64,000 nucleotides of DNA, taken from assembly GCA_016169945.1 (NCBI GenBank), contig JADLSH010000363.1:1302001-1366000 (forward strand), given 5' to 3'. This document shows, one piece after another, positions 24,745 through 62,700 of the stretch. Both the position numbers and the translations under genes were made by a program. A model generated the notes under the pieces. That model was not told the DNA's origin. It did not search any database and saw only the letters and a program-made list of their open reading frames with translations. This DNA comes from Trachythela sp. YZ-2020. Its lineage: Eukaryota > Cnidaria > Anthozoa > Malacalcyonacea > Clavulariidae. Positions within the stretch are counted from its first letter, which is position 1; every line of letters begins with the position of its first letter.

Positions 24745-27700
24745 TTACAATATCTGAAAACAGAACACCCAACAGTAATCATCAACAGTATAATTTTCAT
24801 CAGATTTTTTCTCAAGCAATTTCCACTTCTTTGCATTGCACAGTTCGTCTATTTTCGCGGCATAGCCGTAGGCCGGATCTTCCCAAATCGATCCTCGGAT
24901 TGTGAAGCAAACCAGACCTCTGGGTTTTACAGCATAAACAAGATCATCGAACCCCTTGCCCTTCACATGACCACGTGTCATCACCCCCACGCATGTGGCA
25001 ATATCGTACTGGTCGGCGGCCACTCCAAGTTTCTTGCACCCCTCCGATGCCATTTCCCCCTCGGTGAGTGTCATGTACACCTCCTTCTCCTTGGCTTTAA
25101 CCAACATCTCTGCACACAAGTCAACTCCGTCGATATTCTTGTAGCCTCGTTTGTTTAATTCTTGACCGACAAGCCCAGAGCCACAGCCGAGATCAAGAAT
25201 GCGTGTATCCATATCGTTGCTATACCCAAGGGCTTGGAGGTGTTTACACAGAAGCTCAACAGTTACAACTGGTCCTCCATAATTCAAATCATCACTCACA
25301 GTCTGAGAGTTCAAAGTAACAAAATTGAAAATTGTATAGATTTAATAGTCGCAACGTAAGCTTGGTTATACCCGTGCTTCGTTATACCATAATGCACATT
25401 CCAGAAATCAGGGGGGGGGAAGAACGGCATTCAATTCTATCTGTAGTGTGGGCCACTTTGTATCTATCCCCCTACCCATTCTGGAAGACAGACTGCCCCC
25501 AACCCTCATATATTTATCCAAATGCTGTTTGTATATTTATTCAAAAACCCAATTGTAGGCCTACAAATTTTGAGACACTCTTTTTAGTGGTTGAGCAATA
25601 ATTCACCAGTTGCACCGTATGCGCCCACGTTTACTTGGCGCATGATCAAAATGTAACCCAACCCCAAAAACAGCAAAGTACGAACATGAACTCGTGTAGT
25701 TCGTTCACTGCGCTAATTTTTACCCTGTCTACACTTTTTCGTTAAATCATGAGAGATGTGGCGTGAAAACCTTACTGGGACTATATTCTATGCTGGGACG
25801 GTTGAAAAAGGCTGTGCGCGATGACAATTTCCAAAATATGTATGAATTAATATCGTCGTGTAACAATGTCAACGGGAGTCTGCGTTTATCGATTTTACGA
25901 CAACTTACGGCCTCTGTAAAGCACAGCTGTAAATGCAAGAATGGTCTGTCAATTAATCGAAGTTTTGGTAACAATGACAAGAGGAAAATGTGGAATTATT
26001 TAGTCATAGTACGCAAACTGACGACTTGAAACTGCACGTAAACACGAGGGGCAAATCTCTCCAAAAAGTGTACGAGACTTTTGCACTTTCAAAAGTCCGG
26101 GAATTTTTGTATGAACCAAGAGCTGTTTTTCGGATTGTTTTAAATGCTCTGTTAAAGTTATACCTACAGTAAAACACATTAAGAAAAAAATGTAAAAACT
26201 GAACGAGTGGATACTTAATTGGGAGTGAATTCTAAAGAAAATAAACAATTGGCCGTTGGTTGGGACAATGCATATTTAGAAAAAACGCTAAAAATATTTA
26301 CATTACTTTAATTTATGTCGAATGTCAGCCTTGTACGCCAACGTGGCATAACCTTTTTTACCACGTTCACAGTCAACGAAAATGAATGATCTCGGCTTTC
26401 AATTAGAGTAGTTTCGTCGATTGTTGAAAGATAATGTTTCAAAGATACGTATCCAGGAGTGAAAACGCTATCCAACGGTTTAAAAGTCACAACGTCTTTC
26501 AAATGTTCTTGCATTGTGCGCGTGCCTTGGGACCAATTGGCAAATACACCAACGCTTGTTCGTCTGATTTTCAAGACTTTTGAGCGAATTTTCATGGATT
26601 TTTAGGGACTTTTTGGAGATTTTGCCGGATTCAGGGACTTTTTTACTTTCGAAAATCCTCTATAGACGCTGGTCATAGCTTGTATTAATATAAGCGAGAT
26701 CCTTTAAGCCCTGTAGTTGTCTCTCTTTACACAGAGTACTGTAGTATATAGAGGCACATTGGTCACAGCCTGCGTGGTTGAAGGGTTCTGCGGCAGCACT
26801 TCCTTGCGGTAGTAACTTCTAGTTTTTTACAATTACAGCTATATGCTGTACAGACATCGCAAATGTCGCAAAATCAATAAACGTAGACTCTCGCTGTTAT
26901 ATCATGTATTTAACACTGGACTGTAGTGCTTGGCGATACCACAGAGTAGATAACCAGAGGTCTTACTGTGTATCAAATCCTAATGTTTTGAGCGTAACCG
27001 ATGCTTGGCCAACTGGTGCGCAAAGGAGAGGCCTCACCAGGCCGGCCGACAATTTAAGAAAATAAAGAAAGAAACAAATTCCGAAGAATAATGTCATTTT
27101 GAAATTCAAAATATGAATAAAACAAGACGAGTTTGAGAGACTGTAAATTTTCGACTCTATTTCAAAGTCATCATCACGGTCCTGCGCGAGACACCCAAAA
27201 ACGGGCAAGGCTGAGGAGGGGAAAGACCGTCTGCAGAGGTGCACGGGCATATCAAATACACTGCCAAACCGAAACGGTCTTTCCCCTCCTCAGCCTTGCC
27301 CGTTTTTGGGTGTTTCGCCGCAGGACCGTCTGCCTCGCAGGCTATCATCAGACAGAATAGCGGCCGGTTACGCATTTTGCCTGAAGTGAGACTTCTGGTT
27401 GTGTCTACTCTGTGGCGATAGCGATACCGGTATCGCTTGAAATCGTTCGATACTTGTACCTGTTTCAGTTTACAACACTAAAAAGTACCTTGCTGCAAAC
27501 AACTAGCCCCAAAAACAATAAGAAACAGCTTTATCTTGTTGAAATTCCTTGTTTTAATTATGCTTTAGAGTTAGTAAGGTTGAAGTTTCAGCATTAAGTA
27601 TGATAACTGGGAAATATGCTTGTTGGAGACTATTTTTTCACATTGTGAAAAGTATCGGAAGCGACGGATACCAGCGTTAATAATACTCACTTCCGGTATC

Positions 27701-30226
27701 GAAAACGGAATCTTTTTACCATTTTTGGTATCGAAATAGGTAACGGTATCGGTCGATACCAATTTTCAATACTCAGTATCGGTATCGAAATACAAATCCT
27801 GGTATCGCCCAGCACCACCTGACATTACTGGATTGGACTGGATGTTGGACTAGACTTTGGACTTTCAAATTGTATTTCGTTTTACGATTTTCGCTGATTT
27901 TGTATAATTATAGTTGACAACAACGAAAACGAGGTTTAATGCCTCGAAAGGACAACTTGCCGTATAAATGTAATGCCAATTCATGAGCGCAATGTATCTA
28001 ATACAGTAATACTAATAGACCAATATTTTTTTTCTATTTTTGAACCTTTGCTTTTTATAATTTATATAAATGGTATTCAACCATATTAAGAACCAATGTT
28101 AAAATCGAATCCATTCGAATCAGTAACAGGGTAGACATTTCACATTTGCCCAACTGCCTTTAAATTTAACTGCAAAAGTAGTGGGCGGCATAGGCCGTGT
28201 TTTGATAAGACCGCAAATCAAATTGAATATATAAACACCGTAAGCTGCTAACTACACAACTAACAAGTGGTCCAAGCTCTGTGACTATGTGTGCAGGTTT
28301 GGATATCGGAGAAATACTCGGTTAAAGAAATAAGTGAATCAATTTGACTTTTAGGGACAGCAGGGAAAATGTCAAAAAGTGTTTGTTTCATTAAGATCGG
28401 TGCAGGCAAGAGAAAGAGTGAGAAAAATAATGCCTAAAAATCAAATTGATTCACTATAATATATTGTCGGACTTTAGACGTTACTATATATATTTAAAAA
28501 ACTCACTAATAATTCATGAGGAAAACACAAAGAAAAATCATGACCGTATCGTGGTTTTATATGTGATAAAAAATCCTCCTGATTTACATAAACTTTAGCT
28601 TCGATTTTCTCGGCTTAGACAACGTTATTTTTCAAAATTACTACGCCAACGAACTTACCAAATGGTGATCGTTTTTTAAGCTATTCAAAACACTCGCAGA
28701 ACGTGTTTTATCAGATATAAAACACTCGGCTTCGTCTCGCGTTTTATATCTGATAAAACACTCCTGCATGCTCGTGTTTTAAATACGACTTTAATTAATA
28801 CTTTATAATTACTCCCGTCAAATTTTAGGTCATTCCGTTGGCGTCGGACCCGACTAGTCCAAAGGCAAAGTATTAAATGTTATAGTAAACTAGTAAGTCC
28901 GACAATGTTGTGAATCAATTCGATTTTAAGGCATAATTTATTTCACTATTTCTTGATATCCAAACCACACACAGAGCTTGGGCCGCTTTCACGGCACGTT
29001 TTCGATTTGATTTGTTGTATTTTCAAAACACGGCCTATGCTGCCTTCTACATTTACAGTTAAATTTAAAGGTAGTTGGGCAAATGCGTTCGAAGCAAGTA
29101 ATTTAGAAGCAAAGCAAAGGTTTCGAAACGATAATGTCGATATAAATAATAAATTTGGTCTATTACTGTATTAGCGAGTAATTCCAAGGGCGTTTCTATA
29201 TTGTATTTGCAGCACAATATTTGCAGACCTCGTTTTCAACTATAATTATGCCAAATGAGCGAATATACTATTTAACAATTAGATTATGAGCTCAAGATTT
29301 CTATGAGGTGATAGTTGATGAGGGCGAAGCCCGAATGAACTATCATCTCGTAGAAATCGAGAGCGAATAATCTAATTGTTTTAAGTATAGAAACCAGCAA
29401 GGTGGCTTCGGTGGCGAAGTGGTTAGCGCACTTGCCTTTCACCTCTAAGATCGCGGGTTCAAATCTCAGTGAGAACTTTCTCAATGCGACTCGAACCCAG
29501 TCCTCAAGTGAAAAGAGTAAAGTCAACGCTCTGCCGAAAGTCGTGGGTTTTCTCCGGGTACTCCCGGGTTTCCTCCCACAGGGAAAGTTGACAGGGTGGG
29601 TTAGGTAAAAAAGGGCCCACAGTAATTGGCATATGCTGTTGTGGTGACCCTGTCCTAGTTGGCGAAATAAAAAAAATAAAGAAAACAGTATTTCAAAACG
29701 TTTTTCATAATTTACTGAAATAAATTCGTTAAAAATCGCGCCGAGGAGATGGCTGTTTCGCTACTCGCTATCTATCGACAATTAGATAGCGAGTAGCGTA
29801 GCCAATCAAATTACAGGATTTGCAATAGTATATACTAGTATGATTCTACTAAAACAAAATAGAACTTGAAATTAAATTCCAAAGTCAAGTCCAAAGTCAA
29901 GTCCAAAGTCCAGTTTTGAAAATTTTCATCGCGCAGCTTTTTTGAACCGGCCAAGTAAATTTTACACGCCACACCGCTCACAATTTAACGAAAAAGTGTA
30001 GACAGGGTAAAAATTAGCGCAGTGAACGAACTACACAAGTTCATGTTCAATAGTACTTTATATAAATGCTTGTGTGCGCCATTGGCCTAATTGTTATTTC
30101 ATACGAACAAACCTTATCATAAGTGTCACTGAAATCCGCATAGAGTTTCCTGCATTCTTCTACCTCGCTTTCCACGTTTAACGCTTTACAACCGTCATAG
30201 AACCCATCGAATTTTGCTTCGCTCAT
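24745..30226 (-). CDS. METTL27-like methyltransferase, copy C (2 exons)
   Basis: Exon 1 is 30226-30113 (ATG at 30226; MSEAKFDGFYDGCKALNVES to ..SDTYDK; donor GTTTGT). Exon 2 is 25302-24745 (acceptor GAACTCTCAG, phase 0). Predicted 223 residues; human METTL27 is slightly longer. Class I methyltransferase motifs are LDLGCGSGLVG, GVDLCAEML, CVGVMTRGHV and KPRGLVCFTIR. A possible polyadenylation signal ATTAAA (minus strand) lies at 24724-24719, just after the stop. This copy sits directly downstream of the complete PLEKHH gene on the same strand, about 2.5 kb away, and so keeps what is probably the original gene order. The intron holds the large inverted-repeat element plus a unit-specific SINE. 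Confidence 0.86.
25682..30048. mobile_element. Large inverted-repeat element in METTL27 C intron
   Basis: Outer arms as in unit B (GAACATGAACTCGTGTAG left; complement ending 30048). Longer than in B because of extra insertions: a segment at about 25970-26340 with a different open frame, a block at about 26715-27430 containing a strong hairpin (AAACGGGCAAGGCTGAGGAG at 27199, complement at 27283-27302), and a SINE at 29401. GGTATCGCCCAGCAC near 27803 resembles a hAT end. Confidence 0.6.
29401..29680 (+). mobile_element. tRNA-derived SINE, unit C only
   Basis: Complete SINE with a tRNA-like head: A box TGGCGAAGTGG (about 29411) and B box GGTTCAAATCT (about 29457), then CTCCGGGTACTCCCGGGTTT and an A-rich tail ending AAAAAAATAAA. 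Unit B has the empty site at 17190-17200 (AAACCAGCAAGAAAACAG), so it jumped after B and C separated. Confidence 0.9.
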
Positions 30227-30473
30227 GATTGTCCGTGTTAATGTAAATATTTCTGCAAACGAGTCTTGGTCTATTTAATAGAGTCTGGATGGTGTGACTA
30301 TTTAGCTATCAGTATCACGCCCATCACCAAACCACAACAATAACAGCATTCTATGCTAAATATGCATGGTTTCATTACATTATAAGTGGTTTGCATAATT
30401 TAAAGACAAAGAGATTTTTGTCATGTCATGTTGAATAAATGGAATTATGGACATATGGTCCATCCGTTTGCAC

Positions 30474-31320
30474 TGTCACAGTGATTTGTGTTTCCCCGTG
30501 AAATCTGTTTTCCCTCGGAACAAAGTTCCCTATGATGACCGGAACTTAATACCTATTGCATTGCTGGCATTATTATTAGCATGACAAAATTACTGGATGC
30601 TGATTGGTTGAGAGGAGTACAATTATTTCATTAATTGTACTGTGCAGTACAATTAATGATTTTCCGGCTCGTCCAATTTTGGCAAAATTTCCAAACATCA
30701 CGAGTACTATTACAGTCGATTTCATCAAACTTTTGCCAAAATATTCCGAAGTTCGTTCCGAACTTCGCAAATTCGTTGCGAAGTTCAAAAGTTCATAATG
30801 AATTCACAAACAGTTTGTAAACTGAGCATTTGATTGGCTACCTTTTTTTAGTAGCCAATCAGAGGGTTTGTTTACAAACCTGCTGTGAATTCATTATGAA
30901 GTTTTGAACTTCGCAACGAATTTGCGAAGTTCGGAACGAACTTCGGAATATTTTGGCAAAAGTTTGATGAAATCGACTGTAATCCCTAATTGTACTCGCC
31001 ATCGCATGATAACCTATACTAATACACGAATCGCGAAATTCGGCTGCGCATCCAAATGACGCGTTCTGAGTCGGGCAAAAATCGCAGTTTAAGAAAAACA
31101 TGTAGCTGTGACTGGATGATTTAAAATATGCGTATTAAAGTATTCAAATGTTCAGTCATGCATTCGTGTTTTTATTGTTGTGATATGTAATCACGAATGC
31201 ATGACTGAACATTTGAATACTTTAATACGCATATTTTAATTAAGTTCCGGTCATCATAGGGAATTTTATTCCGAGGGGAAACAGATTTATTTTCACGGGG
31301 AAACACAAATCACTGTGACA
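30474..31320. mobile_element. Foldback element (unit C)
   Basis: Same element as 17989-18832, ends TGTCACAGTGATTTGTGTTT and complement, nearly identical internally. Confidence 0.85.
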
Positions 31321-32745
31321 ACGCAACACTTAGCTTATTACATTGATTGATCGGAATGTTCCAAAACTTGACCCTCACTCGATTCCTTGTTAATTGGTAC
31401 GTTACGATACGATACGTTTGATGTGGAAAACGGCCTTTAAAACAACGTAACGTAGCATTTTATTTTGTGTCGAAGTTAGCCTGCAGAGCAGCCGGTTATT
31501 TTTGGGGGAGGATTTGGCGATTTGCTATGCGGGCGAGGAAAGAAACCAAATGTCGAAGTCACTATTAGTTCTACCGGAGTGTTCCAACGTAGAATGCGTC
31601 ATCTGGATTCGCAGTCGACACTATGAATTAGCTTATAAGTATCAGCGACTAAGCTGAACACACAAGCAGTATATACAGAAACAAACGCTTTTTAAGATTT
31701 TTTATTAACTTAAATTTAAATATTCAATTTCTCTTCATATTAATATTTTATCCATAGTTCTGCTTACAGAAGAGTTATTCTTATACAGTATACAGTTATA
31801 TATCTTTCCATTTCAATTCTATTTCACATACATGATACAATAATATTTATCTTTATTTACAATTAAACTATTTCAATCTTACAATTATATTGGCTCTCCA
31901 TGACGGAGGGGTTATCCGCATATTGCCTTCAACAAGACATTTCATTGGTTTAGGTATATAATAGGTCGCATTACTCAAAACAAAGCCTACAATAGCCTTC
32001 CTAAATTCCAATCAGGGGAACAACTGCTGTTCAATACTGTGGCAAAATAACTGGCGGGTTTATTGAAGGTGCGGGGAGTCGCTTCCCTTTCCTGAGCCTT
32101 TTAAAACTCCCAGACAATACCGTCCTCGTTTAACCCCACCATACCATAGTGCGATTATATGGGCGAATTTTCTATTCCTACACTGTATATTTGGTAGTAA
32201 ATTTTATCTGTGCTATCTATTTTTTCTTGGTTAAAACTACCAATTGTTTTTGATCAATGCGCAAATGAATTGGTTGTTTTAACCTTAAATGTTTGCAGTG
32301 TTATACCAAGCGAGATATCGAGTAGTGAGATCTCGCCTACGAGGGATAGCCCTCCAGGCATATATAAACGAAACTAATGTTTAGTTAGAGGCCTAGGTGG
32401 ACCAGTCCTTTGTGTAGGGTTCATATATACACCGCCTTCAGCCTGACGCATGCGAGAGACATGATACATCTTTGTCTCACGTCCTCGCGAGGTAAAATTC
32501 TCAACAAAAACCACGCGCACACGAGAGAATGTGGCTGATCAAACGGCCTTGCGAGCTCGTTACCTCGGCCGAGAGCACTCGTGTGCGGAAGGCTTTAATA
32601 GATGGTTTCGAATACGCGAAAAACCTAATCGTGAGGTAGGCACTTCAGACACTAATGTGAAGACAAGCGAAGCTGTTAAGCTGTTCAAATTCATTTCTAT
32701 TTCAAAAGTTACCTGACCACACAATTTCGTATTCTGCTTTGACAT
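31321..32745. other. Downstream region of the PLEKHH gene
   Basis: Between the PLEKHH stop codon and METTL27 copy C. Expected to hold the PLEKHH 3' untranslated region; I saw no clear AATAAA close to the stop. No other gene. Confidence 0.5.
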
Positions 32746-58178
<25,433 letters not shown>

Positions 58179-59327
58179 ATTTTTGACAATGCGGGGCAAT
58201 TGCAATATTAATATGTTATACTCTAACCCATATTCCCAAGAGTATATGTTATGATTCTCAGCCGTAAATGCATATCGAATACAATATAGACACGGACACT
58301 TTACTCAGCAGAAAAACTTCCTGTCAAATGACACCCGGCAAACAGCAATACGAAATACGAAAATATCCATTCAACTCGAAGAACGTCGTACTATACGCGA
58401 TCAATACTTGTACAAGTCGACCATATGTTGAAACGCCTATTTAATTTAAGCATACAATGACTTTCTAAAGTTTACCCATGTCTAAATATAAACCGGTTTG
58501 TTTTTATACGATGCTTGCTTCTGCAGCACACCGGTGTAACTTTTTTGAATTTTAATCATTGTTGACTTGTAGAATTTGAGATGCAAATTAACGTTTCCGG
58601 TTTGATAACATAGCCACGCCTCAGAGGCGAAAACCACAGAATATTCTTATTTTAATCAAATTTAATGTTGACGCACTTCGCCATTGTTTTTTAGTTCTAT
58701 AGGCTTTTATATTCTTTGTTTTGTCTCACAATTTCGGCGCGATTTTGCCACAAAAGTAATCAGGTCAATCAGTGAAAATATACATCAATATACAGTAGTT
58801 AATATATGACAGGAATAATTAGCACAATAGCAGGCAATTGCATTGTTAATTAGACACAATTTATTCAATCATTTGCACATTTTAACAATAATTATTGTTA
58901 TAAATCACACATAATTTATTCGATACATATAATCAAAGAACTAATTGCATTAGAGGCAATTAAGATACATGTAATACGGATGTCATGGAAGTTTTTCTTC
59001 CATTGGTCTGCAAAGTGTGCATGTAGTTGTCAAAGGGCATTTCCCGAGGTCGAGCTTTTACTTTGAAAGATGATTTTATAAACATATTAACCATTGCTTG
59101 CAATGCGCCTTACTTTAGTATTTTACTCTGTCTAACGCCAGTCAAATTTACTCGTCAGTGGTAGGGTACTGCCAGTTCATGGGTCTGCCAGTGTCTCTTG
59201 TTAACCCATTAATAGCTTGCGCAATGCGCCCAGATGTGCCCTACTTCAGTATTTTACTCTGTCCCACTATGCTCTGTCTATAAACCATAGTGGTCTAACG
59301 TAGCCTGCGTAGCGGCCTACGCGGGCT
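58179..59327. promoter_or_regulatory. Divergent intergenic region PLEKHH / HYLS1
   Basis: The two genes point away from each other with about 1.2-1.5 kb between start codons, so promoters of both must lie here. I cannot point to a TATA box or a defined motif. From about 59090 to 59290 a dispersed repeat recurs (TTTTACTCTGTCTAACGCC, AATGCGCCCAGATGTGCCCT), also found at 12095, 61450 and 61590. Confidence 0.4.
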
Positions 59328-59707
59328 ATGTCAACGCGTCCTCCGCAGTTGATGAGAGTAATGACAGCTGGTGTGCAGCTTAGGTACTCGATGTTCACAT
59401 TTGTAGAAATACAACACTAAAATTCTAGCTCAAACCGCGTAACTTTCAGGAAGATTGGTAACCAGTGTCTGGCATTATAAAAGCATTTCGAAAATTTGAA
59501 TTTTACATTTATACATTTTACAAACAAACCGATGAAACGTGTACTAGATTCTGCAATTTCTTCAATATTTCTTCATATTTAACTTTAGGAGTATCTGCTG
59601 TACTATCTCGTACACAGAACAACTTTAATATCAGGAAAATCCGTTTGAAATCATCTAAGAACTTTGGGCAATTTGGTAAACGCCGGCGTCGTGGCTACCT
59701 ATGATAG

Positions 59708-62700
59708 AGGGTCGTCAAGTCGTAAATGGCAATTTACGGAAGAGGAAATCTGTGCAAAGCTACAGGAGCTTGGCTATAACAATATACCAGATAAAGCATT
59801 AAAGGAATTTTCCAATGGTATGAAAGTACGGGCTAAAAAAATTGGAATCTTAACCTTCCTTTACAGAATAGTATTTTGAATATACACTTTAATATATGAT
59901 TTTAAGCTTCTTAATGATTTTAATTTAAACATGGTTAGATCATGCCGCTTTGACCAACCACAAGCTAACTCACAGGCATTTGTTGTGGGTGACTTCAATA
60001 CACTCCAGCAATATCCAGTGCTCTGTCCCAATCAACTCGGCTGACGAATTGCTAGCTATTGGGAACTAACCTGCATTAACCATTAATGCCGAACAATTTC
60101 CCCTTGATGAGTAAAATCGTCTGGCATTGGACAGAGCAAAATAACTATGCAAGTGTGGTACATTGGGATTGGGAACATTGCAGCTACCATTTGTTGATAT
60201 GATGCATGTATATAGCACAAGCATAACTACAAATGCAGGAGGTGTGCAATCCCATTCATCATAGCCAGCTAACCTACAGTAGTTAGTAATGTAGTTATCA
60301 TAAAATATCATTTCTAGACCTGCATAGACTTGTATCGTCTGAAAGTGCAAAAGAGGGTATTCATCACAGAGGGAATATTTCATCGCAATCTAGCACACTT
60401 GACAGTCCGGCTACGACCAGCAGTGATCAATCGATACATGTAGCAAATGGTAAGATAAAAAATATAATTGGTATAGGTGGTTTTGAAACAACTGAAATTG
60501 TGATAGATTAAGTTCATATAATTTCAACTTCATTTATACCAGTAGATGGCAATGGAAAAAGAGTTGCATACAAGACAGGCATATCTACAGTATATAGCGA
60601 TGATGAATCTAGTTTTGAACAGGTAAATAAATTATCTGAAATGAACTGAGAAGCAAGAACAACATAACACGAAATGTAAATATGTAAATATGTGAAGAGA
60701 GTGCTCTTAACTACACACATAAAAATGCACAAGTTGTAACAAACCTGCAGCAGACGTATACCAATGCTGTTTCAGCAACTTGTTATAAGGATGTGTTTGC
60801 ACTGCCTGTTCCCAGCTTGTTGACAAGTTGTCAATGGCTTGTTGACAAGTTGTCAATGGCTTGTTGACAAGTTGTCAATGGCTTGTTGACAACTTGCTAC
60901 AAGGTTGTTGACTCAACAGATTTGTTACAAGTTGTTCCAACAACTTGTTATCCTGCAATTCAACAACTAGTTAACAAGTTGTGAGTGACAACCTTATGGC
61001 AACATGATAAAATGACAAGCCTGTTGCAAGCCTGTTGATTTTTACATGTGTACAAATCACCACAGGGCTACTCGGGGTTCCTCCTGTAGTAACAATGAGC
61101 CAATATAGAGCCCTTTCTAGACCTTTAGGAATAACAGTTTAGAACTGATAGAACTATCCATTCAAAATAAATGGTAACCCATTATATTTTGGTGTGCAAG
61201 ACCCTTCCTTTCACAAGTAAAATAACAAAAAGGGCACATTACAGCTAAATGGGCTAATTTAGTTTTAGTTTAATCTCATAACCAAACTATATTTCAGTCT
61301 CCAGTAACACAACACCGCAGGCCGTACACATATGTATCAGCAGACAAAGAAAACCAAATTGAAAGCAGACATACAACATCTCTGAGAATGACACAAAAAC
61401 GAAAGGTTCTAAGGTGAGTCGATATTGATTTTAATTCTAATCTTAATACTTTAGCCCATTAGCTGGCAATGTGCCCAGATGTGCCCTACTTTAGTATTTT
61501 ACTCTGTCTAATGCCAGACAATTTTACTCATCAGTGGTAGGGTACTGCCAGTTAATGGGTTAACAAAACTATCTGCCAGTGTCTCTTATTAACCCATTAG
61601 CTGGCAATGCATGCACACAGATGCACCCTACTTTAGTATTTTACTCTGACTAACGCTGAAAACACAATACGTATTCTTTTTACAGAAAAAAGAATGGTGA
61701 AGCTCATGTATTTGATGAATCCTTTAATCAAGAAGCTGGTAATAATTATTCATTTCATCCATTACTCTGCCTAACCCAACCTGTTGAATGTCAGAAATCA
61801 TCTATTACCCCCCCCCCCCCCGTTTTCTCAAGTAAGCCCCCTTTTTAGTGAAAATTCAGTATCTTTTTGGTCGGGGGGGGGGCCTGAAAAATATATCTTG
61901 GTGAAGAGGGGGGCTATCCAAAAACTATTCTTTCAAAATGCAAAATCCCCATAGCCCCCTTACCAATAAATTATGAACGCTCCCTAAGTCCCCCACAGTA
62001 GATTTACAGAATATGTAATGGTCCTAGTTCCTACATAATAGATATTGGTTTACTTTCCAGCCACAGACATATCAGATGTAGAGAAAAGGTTACAAAAGTT
62101 GCCTATTAAAAATAACAAAACTGATTCAGAAAGCATTGATGATGATGACATGTCAGAAAGATCATCAGTTTTACAACCCTGGGGAAAGAATAGAAATGCT
62201 TTACCATCATGTATGTGTATGTTAATGCTGTTGTCTTGTCTTGGGAAATTGCCAAATTGTTAAGTTAATATATTCTGTGGTACACAGTTGTACTAATACA
62301 GCCTAATGTATCGGCGTCAGGTGCTGTAGTCACCGGCAAAATTAATTGACATGAAATGTTACACTTGATCTGGTCAGATTTGCGTTGTTTTCTTTCATGG
62401 ACCAATTCATTTTTCAAACCTCAACCCTTCAATTATTGTACAAAAGTGAATGCCTCAGTTTCTCAGGCATAATTTTGTAGTTTAGTTTATATTGTGTTTA
62501 CCACTCTGACGTGGACGGAAAGCCTTAAATTAAAAGGTTTTACAACCCGAGTGTTAGTTAGTTAGTTACTGTATGGTTAATGCCTAATTTTTAGTGAGGG
62601 AGGAAAACCCGAATACCCGAAATAAAGGAAAATCCGAGTGCCCTCGAAGCACAGGAGAAAAGCAACCAATCTCAATTTACATGAATTTATAAAGCTCAGG

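Noticed and set aside
29401..29475. A functional tRNA gene
   Set aside because: A and B boxes are present, but the acceptor stem is not closed and the sequence continues into a SINE body and A-rich tail.
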